A stretch of DNA of 64,000 bases, taken from Actinacidiphila glaucinigra (GTDB lineage: Bacteria; Actinomycetota; Actinomycetes; Streptomycetales; Streptomycetaceae). A program made the position numbers and the translations under genes. Positions 1 to 8,986 of the stretch are shown in pieces. The notes beneath the pieces were generated by a model, which searched no databases, was not told the origin of the DNA, and worked only from the letters and a program-made list of their open reading frames with translations. Numbering within the stretch: position 1 is the first letter of the stretch; each line of letters opens with the position of its first letter. The stretch spans positions 372,001 to 436,000 of the forward strand of contig NZ_FZOF01000007.1 of assembly GCF_900188405.1 (NCBI RefSeq), in the 5' to 3' direction.

Positions 1-502
1 CAGGCCGGCGAGGGCGAGTCGCACCGCCGGGCATTCGGCCTGCCATCGGGCCAGGAGTTCCGGCGTGCGGGACCCGACGGCCGCCCGGGCCCGGACTTCG
101 CTGTCCGGGTCCGCGTGGGGTGGGGTGTCGGGCCGGCAGCCAGCCAGTTGACGTTCCGAGACCGTGGCGGCCCTGAACAGGGTGTGTGCCGCTCCGAATC
201 GCTCCCGGGGGGGGGACCCGGTCGTCGGTGGCCAGCACCGCGAGCAACACCAACCCCTCGGCGGTCTCGGCCCGGCATGTGTCCTGGTGGAGGATCTCGC
301 TGTAGAAGTCGCCGAGGAACCGGTGGTCGTCCTCCCAGCACGGACTTGCCTGAGGCACGAACAGCATGGGGGCCTGGCACGCCCGGTGCCGGTCGGGCAG
401 ACGGTCGGCGATGACGTCCCGGAAGATCCGCCGTATCGGCGGGCCGAAGACGCGGCCGGTCCGCCACGCCTCCTGGAGTGCCCCGGGTCGATCACTCGTC
501 AT
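1..502 (-). CDS. Partial hypothetical protein with apparent frameshift
   Basis: The gene starts at ATG 502 (MTSDRPGALQEAW...) and runs off the left edge. The first ~95 residues look like normal protein. At a run of nine G (207-215; C9 in the coding strand) the frame turns into low-quality Pro/Gly/Arg-rich sequence. Removing one C restores a credible continuation (ERFGAAHTLFRAATVSERQL..., then a HEAT-like DPDSEVRARAAVGS segment) that stays open to the edge. The family is not recognised; the repeat-like tail suggests a helical-repeat protein, but this is only an inference. Either a sequencing indel or a real slippage mutation would explain the break. Confidence 0.5.
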   Translation of the reverse strand, partial: MTSDRPGALQEAWRTGRVFGPPIRRIFRDVIADRLPDRHRACQAPMLFVPQASPCWEDDHRFLGDFYSEILHQDTCRAETAEGLVLLAVLATDDRVPPPGAIRSGTHPVQGRHGLGTSTGWLPARHPTPRGPGQRSPGPGGRRVPHAGTPGPMAGRMPGGATRPRRP

Positions 503-556
503 CGGCGCAGCGTACTGGGCGAGCGCCGCATCACGCCCGCCGCAGGGAGGGAACCG

Positions 557-1405
557 TCAGGCCGCCGAGCCGGTGGCGTCGTGGTCGGTGGACAGCGCGA
601 GGGCCCGCCAGGCGTCGGTCTCCTTGCGGAGCTCCGCGATCTTGCCGTCCATCGCGGCGGCGCAGTCGCTGCCGAGTTGGGCGCGCATCGGCGGGTGGTC
701 GGAGTCGGCGAGCTCGATCATGGCCCTCGCGCCCTTGACCGGGTCGCCGGGCTGGCCGTGGTTGAGCCCGGGGACGGCGTCGCGCACCGCGCCCGCGGTG
801 GCGGCGTAGTCGTCGATCACCCGGCCCTCGGTGTGGAGGCTGGACGCGTCGAGGAAGTCGGTGCGGAAGTAACCCGGTTCGACGATGACGACGTGGATGC
901 CCAGCGGGGCCAGTTCGCCGTGGAGGGCCTCGGACAGCCCCTCCACAGCGAACTTGGTGGAGCAGTAGACACCGAAGCCAGGCGCGCCGCGGAAACCGCC
1001 GATGGAGCTGAGGTTGAGGATGCGGCCCGACCTCTGCCGGCGCATGACCGGCAGGACGGCGCGGGTGACGTTGGCCAGTCCGAAGACGTTTGTCTCGTAG
1101 ACCGCCCGGAACGCCGCGTCGGAGGTCTCCTCCACCGCGCCCAGCACGCCGCGTCCGGCGTTGTTGACCAGGACGTCGATCCTGCCGAAGGCGTACACGG
1201 CCGCGTCGACCGCCGCACGGGCCTGCGCATCTTCGGTCACGTCCAGGGCGACCGCGAGCACGCGTTCGCCGTACGCGGAGAGCGCCTGTTCCACGTCCCG
1301 GGGGTTGCGTGCCGTCGCCACGACGCGGTCGCCGCGTTCCAGCGCCTGACGCGCGAGTTCCAGCCCGAATCCGCGGGCCGCGCCGGTGATGAACCAAGTG
1401 ATCAT
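557..1405 (-). CDS. SDR-family NAD(P)-dependent oxidoreductase
   Basis: This 282-aa classical short-chain dehydrogenase is expected to be a cytosolic NAD(P)H-dependent alcohol/ketone oxidoreductase of unknown substrate. The dinucleotide-binding glycine motif TGAARGFG is at residues 7-14 and NNAG at 81-84. The catalytic Ser lies in NLSS (~133) and YCSTK gives Tyr147 and Lys151. The C-terminal ~60 residues extend beyond the minimal SDR core, as in the larger members with a substrate-binding tail. It is the last of three co-oriented SDR genes; the upstream SDR stop lies only 19 bp away, so a shared transcript is likely. ATG 1405 starts right at the glycine-rich strand and needs no extension. Confidence 0.9.
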   Translation of the reverse strand: MITWFITGAARGFGLELARQALERGDRVVATARNPRDVEQALSAYGERVLAVALDVTEDAQARAAVDAAVYAFGRIDVLVNNAGRGVLGAVEETSDAAFRAVYETNVFGLANVTRAVLPVMRRQRSGRILNLSSIGGFRGAPGFGVYCSTKFAVEGLSEALHGELAPLGIHVVIVEPGYFRTDFLDASSLHTEGRVIDDYAATAGAVRDAVPGLNHGQPGDPVKGARAMIELADSDHPPMRAQLGSDCAAAMDGKIAELRKETDAWRALALSTDHDATGSAA

Positions 1406-1424
1406 GACAGCGGGCCTCCCGGAT

Positions 1425-2183
1425 TCAGTGCGCGATGAGGTTCTGGCCGCCGTCGATGTCGTACGTCCCGCCGGTGAGCGCGTCGTTGCACATGATGTGG
1501 GTGGCGAGCGCGGCGACGTCGGCAGGGCCGACGACCCGCCGGATGGGCAGTTCGGCGCGCAGTTCCTCGCGCCGGGCCTCGAGTCGGTCGCCCAGGAGCG
1601 ACGCCGACAGGGAGGTGTCGACGAATCCGGCGGCGATGAGGTTGACGCGGATCGGCGCCAGCTCGAGCGCCAGGTTCGCGGTGAGTGCGGGCAGGGCCGC
1701 GGTCAGGGTGGACGCGACGGCCAGGCCGACGCCGGGTCGCCGGCCGCCCGTGCCGCCGATGAACAGCAGTGTTCCGCCGGGACGGACCTTGTCGGCGCTG
1801 TAGAGCGCCACCCCCAAGGTCATGGCGAGGCGTTCGCCGAAGTGACGGCGGGCCTCTGCGAGGTCCATGTCGGCCAGCGGCATGTAGAAGGGGCTGCCGG
1901 CGGTGAGCAGCACGTGGTCGACCGTGCCGGGCAGGCCCTGGAAGAACTCCTCGAGGCGGTCGGTGTCCGTGGCGTCGAAGGCCGCGGTGCTCACGGGGTG
2001 CAGCTCGTCCGCGGCCTGCCGCAGCCGCTCGGGGTTGCGTCCGACGAGGACGACCTCGCCGCCGCCGGCCCGTACGCGGCGCGCGGTCTCCAGCCCGATG
2101 CCGGCACTGGCCCCGATCACCACGACGGTCTGGCCGCTCAGGTCAGGGGAGTCGTGGTGCGCCTCGCCGCCCGTCATGGGCAC
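1425..2183 (-). CDS. SDR-fold protein lacking the Tyr-Lys catalytic pair
   Basis: A 252-aa short-chain dehydrogenase-like protein. The nucleotide motif GASAGIG (24-30) and the C-terminal NAD-site region (LTGGTYDIDGGQ) are present. The segment that should carry YxxxK reads GLAVASTLTAALPALTANLA, with no Tyr or Lys, and the usual catalytic Ser strand reads FIGGTGG. Atypical SDRs of this kind are known to bind nucleotide but act as binding proteins or use altered chemistry; which applies here is not visible. It sits between two canonical SDR genes in the same direction, 54 bp after one and 19 bp before the next. The start could equally be the second Met at 2177 (MTGGEAHH). Confidence 0.85.
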   Translation of the reverse strand: MPMTGGEAHHDSPDLSGQTVVVIGASAGIGLETARRVRAGGGEVVLVGRNPERLRQAADELHPVSTAAFDATDTDRLEEFFQGLPGTVDHVLLTAGSPFYMPLADMDLAEARRHFGERLAMTLGVALYSADKVRPGGTLLFIGGTGGRRPGVGLAVASTLTAALPALTANLALELAPIRVNLIAAGFVDTSLSASLLGDRLEARREELRAELPIRRVVGPADVAALATHIMCNDALTGGTYDIDGGQNLIAH

Positions 2184-2237
2184 CTCCGGTTGCCGTCCCG
2201 TCGCGGGGTCGGACAGGGGACAGGGATCGGACAGGAT

Positions 2238-2957
2238 TCAGACCAGCGCCTCGCCGCCGTGCAGCTGCGGGTACAGCGTTTCGGTGCCGCCCGACAGCGC
2301 CGCCCGGACCCGCTTGGTGATGTCGTCGGCGAGCACCTCGTCCGCCCCGGCCTCCACCCCGTCGAGGGTGGCACGCGCCACCGTGGCGGGGTCCTCCTTC
2401 GGACCGGTCACTGCCGCGGCCATCTCCGTCGCGAGATAGCTGACGTGGAGCGCGGTGACCTGCGTGCCCTGTTCGGCGAGCGCCACCCGCAGGGCATTGG
2501 TGATCGACCACTCGGCGGACTTGGCGGCGGCGTACCCGGCGGTGCGCGGGACGGCCACCCAGGACATCACGGAGAGCACGTTGACGATCGCGCCTCCTCC
2601 GTTTCGCCCGAGGACGGGTGCGAACGCCCTGCTCATGGCGAGGGTGCCGAGGACATGCGTCTCGAACTCCGAACGGAACGAATCCAGGTCGGCGGTCAGG
2701 ACGTTCGCCCGGGTCGTGGAACCCGCGTTGTTGATCAGGAACGTCACGTCCCCGGCCTGCTCGGCCGCGGCACGTACCGACTCCTGGTCGGTGATGTCCA
2801 CCGCGATCGGGACGGCATCGGGGACGGAGACCTTCGCGGGGTCGCGGGCTCCCGCGTAGACCTTGGCGGCCCCTGCCTCGAAGAGCGCCCGCACGAACTG
2901 CTCACCGAGCCCGCGGTTGGCTCCGGTGACGAGGGCGACGGACCCTTGGACCTTCAT
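2238..2957 (-). CDS. SDR-family NAD(P)-dependent oxidoreductase
   Basis: This 239-aa classical SDR has TGANRGLG (11-18) for cofactor binding, NNAG (76-79), and a GYAAAK active site with Tyr142 and Lys146. The substrate is unknown. The start at ATG 2957 (MKVQGSVAL) is chosen over a longer upstream frame because the SDR fold begins immediately after it and a GGAAGG ribosome site lies about 7 nt upstream; the upstream extension is Arg/Gly-rich shadow sequence. It is the first gene of a three-SDR run and is divergent from the carboxypeptidase gene at 3229. A TATACG-like element on the same strand near 3043-3052 may belong to its promoter, but this is weak. Confidence 0.88.
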   Translation of the reverse strand: MKVQGSVALVTGANRGLGEQFVRALFEAGAAKVYAGARDPAKVSVPDAVPIAVDITDQESVRAAAEQAGDVTFLINNAGSTTRANVLTADLDSFRSEFETHVLGTLAMSRAFAPVLGRNGGGAIVNVLSVMSWVAVPRTAGYAAAKSAEWSITNALRVALAEQGTQVTALHVSYLATEMAAAVTGPKEDPATVARATLDGVEAGADEVLADDITKRVRAALSGGTETLYPQLHGGEALV

Positions 2958-3228
2958 GGGGGCACCTTCCCGGAGTGCGCTCTCGAGGCTGCCCTCGCGG
3001 TCACGGCGTGCCACGGCAGCCCGTAGTCGTCCTCCCTCTTCGAACGTATATCGCCCGTGTTGCCGCCACCACCCGAGGCGCTCCCCCGGCCCCCACGGGT
3101 CCGTCCCCGCCCCGGACCCGAGAGCCGTGCGAGTGGCGGAGGCACTCCTTTGGCCGCGCTCACGATGCCGTGGCCGCCACGGTCCGGAAACTGGTGCTCG
3201 GCAACTCAATGTCGTCGAGGAGGTCGGC

Positions 3229-4632
3229 GTGACGGGCGAGTCCCCCGGCAGGGCGGATCAGCAGGAGTCGTCCGGGGAGACGACCGAGCCGAACGAGACG
3301 AACAGCGCGGTGGAGGCCCCCGCGCCCACGGGCGGGCGCCGGACGCTGCTGGACGAGCTGACGAACCCTCCTCCGCCTCCCCCGCCGCCGCCCCCGGAGA
3401 CGGAGGAGGCGGCGGACCGCACCCCCGTGAACCCGCTGAAGACCTGGCTCCCGGTCGTCCTGCTGCTGGCGCTGGTCTTCTGCGTGGTCCAGGCGCTGCG
3501 CCCGCTGCCGGCACCCACGCTGAAGCTGACCGTGGCGTCCTCGTACACCTTCGGCGGCGAGCGCCCGTCACTGCCGTGGCCCGCCGAGGGCCAGGCGGTG
3601 CTGGAGGCCGAGGGCCTGGGCCGGATCGGCGCCTTCGGCGAGCAGCGGCCGGTGCCGATCGCGAGCGTCGCGAAGGTGATGACGGCGTACGTCATCCTGC
3701 GCGACCACCCCATCGAGCAGGGCGACACGGGCAAGACCGTCGAGGTCGACCGCAAGGCCGAGGACCAATTCGGCAGCGGGCAGACGGAGGGGGAGTCCGT
3801 CGTCAAGGTGACCGCGGGCCAGGAGCTGAGCGAGTACGAGGCGCTGGAGGCCGTCATGCTGCCCTCGGCCAACAACATCGCCCGGCTGCTGGCCCGTTGG
3901 GACGCGGGATCGGAGGCGGCGTTCGTGAGGAAGATGAACGCCGTCGCCAGGGAACTCGGGATGCACGACACGACCTACACCGACCCGAGCGGCCTGGAGG
4001 CGACCACCGTCAGCACCGCGAGCGACCAGGTCAAGCTCGGCCACGCGGCGATGAAGGACCCGGTCTTCGCCGAACTCGCCGGCAAGACCCGCTACACGGA
4101 CCTCAACGGCGACGTGCAGCAGAACGTCAACCGGCTGCTCGGCTCAGGCGACGTCGTCGGCATCAAGACCGGCAGCAGCACCAGGGCTGGCGGCAACCTC
4201 CTCTTCGCGGCCGTCCGCGACTTCGACGGCACGGAGCAACTCGTCGTCGGCGCGATGCTCGGGCAGCACAAGGCCGACATCCTCGACACGGTGCTGGGCC
4301 GCAGCGACACCCTGCTCCAGGCCACGCTGCGGGCCCTCGCCTCGGACACGGTCGTCAGGAAGGGGGAGACCGTCGGCTACGTGGACGACGGCCTCGGCGG
4401 CCGGACCGAGGTCATGGCGACCGAGGACGTGCGGGCGATCGGCTGGGGCGGCCTGAAGGTCCGCCTTTCCCTGGACGCACCCCGGAACGGCGTCCCGCAC
4501 GCGGCGCCGGCCGGGGCCCCGATCGGCACCCTCACCGTCGGAGACGCCGACAGCGCCGTCAAGATCCCGGTCGCCCTCGGCCGTCACCTGTCCTCGCCGT
4601 CGTTCGGCTCGAAGCTCACCCGCCTCGGCTGA
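3229..4632 (+). CDS. D-alanyl-D-alanine carboxypeptidase (low-MW PBP, S11)
   Basis: This 467-aa penicillin-binding protein should trim the terminal D-Ala of peptidoglycan stem peptides outside the membrane. The serine-transferase motifs are all present: SVAK (Ser146/Lys149), SAN (213-215) and KTG (313-315). The N-terminus is a ~70-residue acidic, Ser/Thr-rich cytoplasmic tail containing an uninterrupted ten-proline run (near residues 47-56), followed by one membrane anchor (~71-91). A C-terminal beta-rich domain (~350-467) resembles the PBP5-like domain. GTG 3229 is chosen because GAGGAGG sits 6 nt upstream; the frame before it has no start with a ribosome site. It is divergent from the SDR operon and convergent with the ligase gene. 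Confidence 0.92.
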   Translation: MTGESPGRADQQESSGETTEPNETNSAVEAPAPTGGRRTLLDELTNPPPPPPPPPPETEEAADRTPVNPLKTWLPVVLLLALVFCVVQALRPLPAPTLKLTVASSYTFGGERPSLPWPAEGQAVLEAEGLGRIGAFGEQRPVPIASVAKVMTAYVILRDHPIEQGDTGKTVEVDRKAEDQFGSGQTEGESVVKVTAGQELSEYEALEAVMLPSANNIARLLARWDAGSEAAFVRKMNAVARELGMHDTTYTDPSGLEATTVSTASDQVKLGHAAMKDPVFAELAGKTRYTDLNGDVQQNVNRLLGSGDVVGIKTGSSTRAGGNLLFAAVRDFDGTEQLVVGAMLGQHKADILDTVLGRSDTLLQATLRALASDTVVRKGETVGYVDDGLGGRTEVMATEDVRAIGWGGLKVRLSLDAPRNGVPHAAPAGAPIGTLTVGDADSAVKIPVALGRHLSSPSFGSKLTRLG

Positions 4633-4674
4633 CCCGGCCGCCTTCGGCCACGGGCGGTGGCGGCTCGCCGATCC

Positions 4675-6705
4675 TCAGACGAGGTGGTCGGCGACCAGGT
4701 CCGCGAACTCCTGCTCGGTGAGCACCCTCGTGCCCAGTTCCTGTGCCTTGGCGAGCTTGGACCCGGCTCCGGTGCCCGCGACGAGGATGGTGGTCTTCTT
4801 CGACACGCTGCCGGAGGAGGTGCCGCCGGCGTTGCTGACGAGTTCGTTCATCTCGTTGCGGTTCCGGCCGGCGAGGAGCCCGTTCATGCCGCCCGTGATG
4901 ACGACGACCTCACCGTCCAGGGGCTTCGCCACGCCGGGCGTCCCGGCGGGGGCCGCCGAGGGCTCGGTCATGGTGAGGCCCGAGGCGACGAGCTTGTCGA
5001 CGACGGGACCCATGGCCGCGATGTGGGCCGCGATCTTGGGGGCGTTCGCCGCCGGAAGCTTGTGCACCGCGGCCAGGGCGTCGGCGTCGGCGGCGCGTAT
5101 CGCGTCCATCGTGCCGAAGTGACGGGCGATCTCCCGGGACAGCGTGCGGCCGGTGCGGACTATGCCCAGCGCGCAGAAGACCCGGTTGAGGGGCTTGGTC
5201 TTGGCCGCCTCTATCTGCGCCACCACGGTGTCGGCCCGCTTCTCGCTGCGGGTCGCGTCGACCAGTTGCCCACGCGTGAGGCCGAACAGGTCGGCCACGT
5301 CGGAGACCGCGCCGCCCTCGACCAGCGCCTCGAGGTAGGTGACGCCGAGACCGTCGATGTCGAGCTGGTCGCGGCCCACGGCGTACCGCAGGGCCGCGAG
5401 CAGCCCGCATCCGCCGCCGGCGCCGCCCGCGCACTCCCAGCGTTCGCCGGAGGTGTCGATCTCGCCGCCGCACGTGGGGCACGACTCGGGGAAGACGACG
5501 GGCGTCTCGTCGCCCGTGCGCAGTTCCACGACGGGCGCCTCGATGCGGGGGATGATGTCGCCGGCCTTCCACACCATGACGGTGTCGCCGATCATCATGC
5601 CGCTGTCCCGGATGAACTTCGGGTTGTGCAGGGTCGCGTACCGCACGACGCTGCCGTCGACCTCGACCGGCTCCAGCACGGCGCGCGGCGCGATGACGCC
5701 GGTGCGCCCGACGTTCCACTCCACCGCGAGAAGCTTCGACTGACGTACGGCGGCCGCGAGTTTGTACGCCGTCGCCCAGTGCGGGTGGCGGGTGGCGAAC
5801 CCGGCCCGCTCCTGCTCGGCGACCGCGTCGGCCTTGATGACGACGCCGTCGATCCCGAACGGCAACTCCGCGCGCAGCGCGGCGATCTCGTCGACGCGGC
5901 GCTGGACCTCCTCCACCGTGGCGCAGACGCGCGGACCCACCGGCGTGGCCGCCGTGGTCTGCACCCCCGCGGTGGCGACGGCGGCCATCATCTCCGTGTG
6001 GGTGTCTCCGGGCAGCCCCACGACGCCGTACGCGTAGAAGGTCGTCTCGATCACATAGGGGCGGTCCTTGGCGCGCAGCGTGCCGGCCGTGCCGTTGCGC
6101 GGGTTGGAGAAGACCTTCGCCCCGTGGGCCGTGCGTATGGCGTTGGCCGCCTCGAACTGCTCCCGGGTGAGGAGGACTTCGCCGCGGACCTCGAAGGTGG
6201 CCGCTGAGTCGAGCTCCAGGGGCAGGCCCACGATCGACCCGATCGCGTGGGAGACGTCCTCGCCGAAGCTGCCGTCGCCCCGCGTGACGAGCTGCGTCAG
6301 GCGCCCGTCCACGTACCGGGCGGCGATGGCGGCGCCGTCCAGCTTGGGCTCGGTGACGTAGCCGCCCTGCACCGGCTCCCCCAGGCGGCGGGCGACGGAC
6401 GCGTCCCACTTGGCCAGTTCCTCGGGGCTGAACACGTTGTCGAGGGACAGCATGGGGACGGTGTGGGCGACGTCCCCCGTCGGAGCGGCACCGCCGCCGA
6501 CCTTGCCCGTAGGGGAGTCCTCCCGGACGTCCTCGGGGTGCCCCGCCTCGTAGTCGCGGATGCGCGCGGCCAGCAGGTCGTAGGCGGCGTCGTCGATCGG
6601 GCTCGTCCCGTCGCCGTAGTAGGCGGCGCACGCCTGCAGGGCCGTGTCCACGGCGGAACGGTAGTCCTCACGGGACACCAGCGGGTCAGCGATCACTGTC
6701 GTCAT
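4675..6705 (-). CDS. ligA: NAD-dependent DNA ligase, compact paralogue
   Basis: This 676-aa protein joins nicked DNA using NAD+. In order it shows domain Ia (DDAAYDLL ... [11 protein letters not shown]), the adenylation domain with the AMP-accepting lysine in [18 protein letters not shown] (motif III), [10 protein letters not shown] (motif IV), [10 protein letters not shown] (motif V), an OB-fold ([20 protein letters not shown]), a four-Cys zinc finger (CPTCGG ... WECAGG ... GCGLL), helix-hairpin-helix repeats and a C-terminal BRCT domain. Housekeeping Streptomyces LigA is usually longer (about 730 aa) and has a different zinc-finger spacing, so this may be an accessory second ligase. No replication or repair gene is adjacent. 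ATG 6705 is preferred over 6714 because AGGA lies 8 nt upstream. Confidence 0.9.
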   Translation of the reverse strand: MTTVIADPLVSREDYRSAVDTALQACAAYYGDGTSPIDDAAYDLLAARIRDYEAGHPEDVREDSPTGKVGGGAAPTGDVAHTVPMLSLDNVFSPEELAKWDASVARRLGEPVQGGYVTEPKLDGAAIAARYVDGRLTQLVTRGDGSFGEDVSHAIGSIVGLPLELDSAATFEVRGEVLLTREQFEAANAIRTAHGAKVFSNPRNGTAGTLRAKDRPYVIETTFYAYGVVGLPGDTHTEMMAAVATAGVQTTAATPVGPRVCATVEEVQRRVDEIAALRAELPFGIDGVVIKADAVAEQERAGFATRHPHWATAYKLAAAVRQSKLLAVEWNVGRTGVIAPRAVLEPVEVDGSVVRYATLHNPKFIRDSGMMIGDTVMVWKAGDIIPRIEAPVVELRTGDETPVVFPESCPTCGGEIDTSGERWECAGGAGGGCGLLAALRYAVGRDQLDIDGLGVTYLEALVEGGAVSDVADLFGLTRGQLVDATRSEKRADTVVAQIEAAKTKPLNRVFCALGIVRTGRTLSREIARHFGTMDAIRAADADALAAVHKLPAANAPKIAAHIAAMGPVVDKLVASGLTMTEPSAAPAGTPGVAKPLDGEVVVITGGMNGLLAGRNRNEMNELVSNAGGTSSGSVSKKTTILVAGTGAGSKLAKAQELGTRVLTEQEFADLVADHLV

Positions 6706-6782
6706 GTCCGGCATCCTGGTGCAGGGGTCTGACAGTGGGGCCCGGAGCGGTCACCCTGCCTGTGGACAACCCTGGCGCACGG

Positions 6783-7787
6783 TCAGGCCGGCTCCTTGCC
6801 GATGCCTCCGGACGCCTTGCACAGCAGGCGGGCGGCCCCGTCGGCGAGTTCGCGGACGATGTCGAGCGCCGACTCGATCCGGGACACCGTGCCTACCGCC
6901 TCGCCCGCATAGAGGGCCATCGCGTCCAGGTGCCCGGTCGTCGTCCGGATCGGGCAGACCGGGCTGGAGGCGGGGACGGGCACGGGTACGCCGCCCAATA
7001 CGGCCTCGCCCGCGATGTCGGTGTCCAGGGCCCGTGCGCGCTCGATGCAGCCGCTCAGGACGCGGTGCGGCGCGTCCGGCCATCCGGTCGAGAACTGCGT
7101 CGTCAGTTCGGTGTCGCCGGCGCCCGCCCTGACCAGGGCGTCCTTGTAATCCGGGTGGGCGTCGGACTCGTGCGTGGCGACGAACCGCGTGCCGATGCGG
7201 GCCGCCCCCGCCCCCGCGGCCAGGACCGCGGCGAGGGAGCGCGCGCTGCCGATGCCGCCGGCCGCGACGACGGGTACGTCCACCGCGTCGAGCACCTCGT
7301 CGAGGAGCGGCAGCAGCGGCCGTACCCCGCGGACGTGACCGCCGGCCTCCCTGCCCTGGACGACGACGAAGTCGCACCCCGCGTCCGCCGCGGCCCGCGC
7401 CTCCCCGACGGAACCCACCTGCCACGCGGCCAGCGCCCCGCCCCGCTTGGCCCGTGTGACGAGGCGCGGGACGGGATCCGCGTAGAAGAACTCGACGACC
7501 GGCATGCGCTCCGCGGCGACGTCGACGCACGCCTCGTCCTCGAGCAGCGGCAGGATGAAGTTGACCCCCACCGGGCGCGACGTACGCCGCCGCACCGCGT
7601 CGAGCAGCTCGCCGAGCACCTGCGGAGGCACCATCGGGTAGCCGACCATGCCGAGGGCGCCCGCGGCGGACACCGCGTCGGCGAGGTCGAGCCCGCTCAC
7701 CCAGCCCATGCCGGCCAACTGGATCGGCACGTCGCAGCCGACGAGATCGGTGAACGGGGTGCGCAGGGGGATGGGTACGGTCGCCAT
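6783..7787 (-). CDS. Nitronate monooxygenase (2-nitropropane dioxygenase family)
   Basis: This 334-aa TIM-barrel FMN enzyme belongs to a family that oxidises alkyl nitronates such as propionate-3-nitronate. Recognisable elements are the N-terminal PIQLAGMGWVSG, GVNFILP, DFVVVQGREAGGH (the GxEAGGH phosphate-binding region) and VVAAGGIGS followed by GAGAARIGTRF. The start at 7787 (MATVPIPLRTPF) matches the usual N-terminus; the longer upstream frame is antisense shadow of the hydrolase gene. No clear ribosome site is seen. The next gene upstream on this strand is an alpha/beta hydrolase 95 bp away. Confidence 0.88.
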   Translation of the reverse strand: MATVPIPLRTPFTDLVGCDVPIQLAGMGWVSGLDLADAVSAAGALGMVGYPMVPPQVLGELLDAVRRRTSRPVGVNFILPLLEDEACVDVAAERMPVVEFFYADPVPRLVTRAKRGGALAAWQVGSVGEARAAADAGCDFVVVQGREAGGHVRGVRPLLPLLDEVLDAVDVPVVAAGGIGSARSLAAVLAAGAGAARIGTRFVATHESDAHPDYKDALVRAGAGDTELTTQFSTGWPDAPHRVLSGCIERARALDTDIAGEAVLGGVPVPVPASSPVCPIRTTTGHLDAMALYAGEAVGTVSRIESALDIVRELADGAARLLCKASGGIGKEPA

Positions 7788-7882
7788 GTGCTGATGCAAG
7801 CGCCCGCCTTCGCGCCGCCGCCACTGCGACGCGTCGCGCGGGGGGAGCGTCACCCTGACGGCCGACGCCGCCGCGAGGGCCG

Positions 7883-8782
7883 TCAGACCGCGTCGACCGG
7901 GTGGCGCCGTACGAAGTCGAGGACGGTCCACGCGACGAGGCCGGGGTCCTCCAGGGGCATCGCGTGGCTGACGCCCGGCAGCGTCACCTGCTCGGCGCGG
8001 GCGAGACGCGCGGCCAGCGCGCGGTTCCGGGCCCGGTAGGGGCTGTCCAGGCGTTCCCCTTCGCCGCCCGCCACGAGGAGCACCGGCTGGCGCAGCGCTT
8101 CGAGTCCGGCGGCGTCGGCGTCCCATGCGGCGAACGCGGCTCGCTCGTGCTCGAAGAAGTACCTGCCGCTGAGGACCGACTTCCGGAAGCCCTCCCTGCC
8201 GAGCACGTGCGTCATGACGTCCAGGTAACCGGGGGAGCACACGCTCCCGGGGAAGTGGCCGTAGGCCCGTGCCAGGTCCCCTTCCTCCGCAGCGGCGACG
8301 GCCCGGCGCATGGCGTCGCTCCGCGGTTCGTCGGCGGCGTACGGGAGTGCCGGTTCCAGCAGGACCATCGACCGTACGATCCCCGGGTGCGCGGCGGCCA
8401 GTTGCAGGGCGAGGGTGCCCCCGGTCGAGTGGCCGACCACGTGGGCCTGCCCGATCCCCCGCGCGCCGAGCACTTCCGCGAGGTGGCGGGTGTGGTCGGT
8501 GACGCTCAGGCGGCCGCTCAGGTCCCGGCTCCGGCCGTACCCGGCGCGGTGGGTGCGTACGACGCGGAGGCCGGGCAGCAGCCCGGCGAGCGGTGCGAAC
8601 CAGTCGGCGCCGAAGGAGGCGTGGACGAGCAGTACCGCGTCGCCTCCCCCCTCGTCCCAGAAGGCGATGTCCGCGTCCGGTGTCAGGAGGTGGTGTTCCG
8701 CTGGCATGAGCATCGCCTCGAATGGAACGGCGTTTTGTCGTTCTTTGCGTAACTCCGCGAGAGGTCGCGCTGTTCCCTGCAT
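7883..8782 (-). CDS. Alpha/beta-fold hydrolase
   Basis: This 299-aa hydrolase of the alpha/beta superfamily has the nucleophile elbow GHSTGG (Ser), the oxyanion-loop strand VLLVHASFGADW, a likely acid in LLVAGGEGERLDS and the catalytic His in LPGVSHAMPLEDP. It has no signal peptide, so it is probably cytosolic; the substrate is unknown. ATG 8782 (MQGTARPLAEL) is preceded by GGAG 8 nt upstream, whereas the open frame extending further left is non-coding in character. It is divergent from the polysaccharide deacetylase gene, with a 190-bp gap holding a pair of direct repeats. Confidence 0.88.
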   Translation of the reverse strand: MQGTARPLAELRKERQNAVPFEAMLMPAEHHLLTPDADIAFWDEGGGDAVLLVHASFGADWFAPLAGLLPGLRVVRTHRAGYGRSRDLSGRLSVTDHTRHLAEVLGARGIGQAHVVGHSTGGTLALQLAAAHPGIVRSMVLLEPALPYAADEPRSDAMRRAVAAAEEGDLARAYGHFPGSVCSPGYLDVMTHVLGREGFRKSVLSGRYFFEHERAAFAAWDADAAGLEALRQPVLLVAGGEGERLDSPYRARNRALAARLARAEQVTLPGVSHAMPLEDPGLVAWTVLDFVRRHPVDAV

Positions 8783-8941
8783 AGGCGATTCTCCGGGCGT
8801 CGGAGGGTCAACAGTGTGTGTCCCGCCATGTGGCGGCCCTGTGGTGTCCGGCTCGCACCACGGCACAGGCCGCGCGTAACGGTGCCTGAACTGGCATTTC
8901 TCCCCGGGAGGGCTGGTCGGCGCCCGGCGATGACGACGAAA

Positions 8942-8986
8942 GGTGAATGTTGTGAACAGTAGGATTTTCGGGTGAACGTTGTGAAG
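8942..8986. repeat. Direct-repeat pair at the deacetylase start
   Basis: Two near-identical 15-mers, GGTGAATGTTGTGAA (8942-8956) and GGTGAACGTTGTGAA (8971-8985), differ by one base and are 29 bp apart. The second overlaps the GTG start codon of the deacetylase gene. On the other strand each copy contains TTCAC twice with a 9-nt period. They may be a tandem operator controlling one or both divergent genes. Confidence 0.5.

Noticed and set aside
8942-8986. PhoP box at the deacetylase promoter
   Set aside because: TTCAC elements recur every 9 nt, not the 11 nt of the phosphate box, and the flanks do not match.
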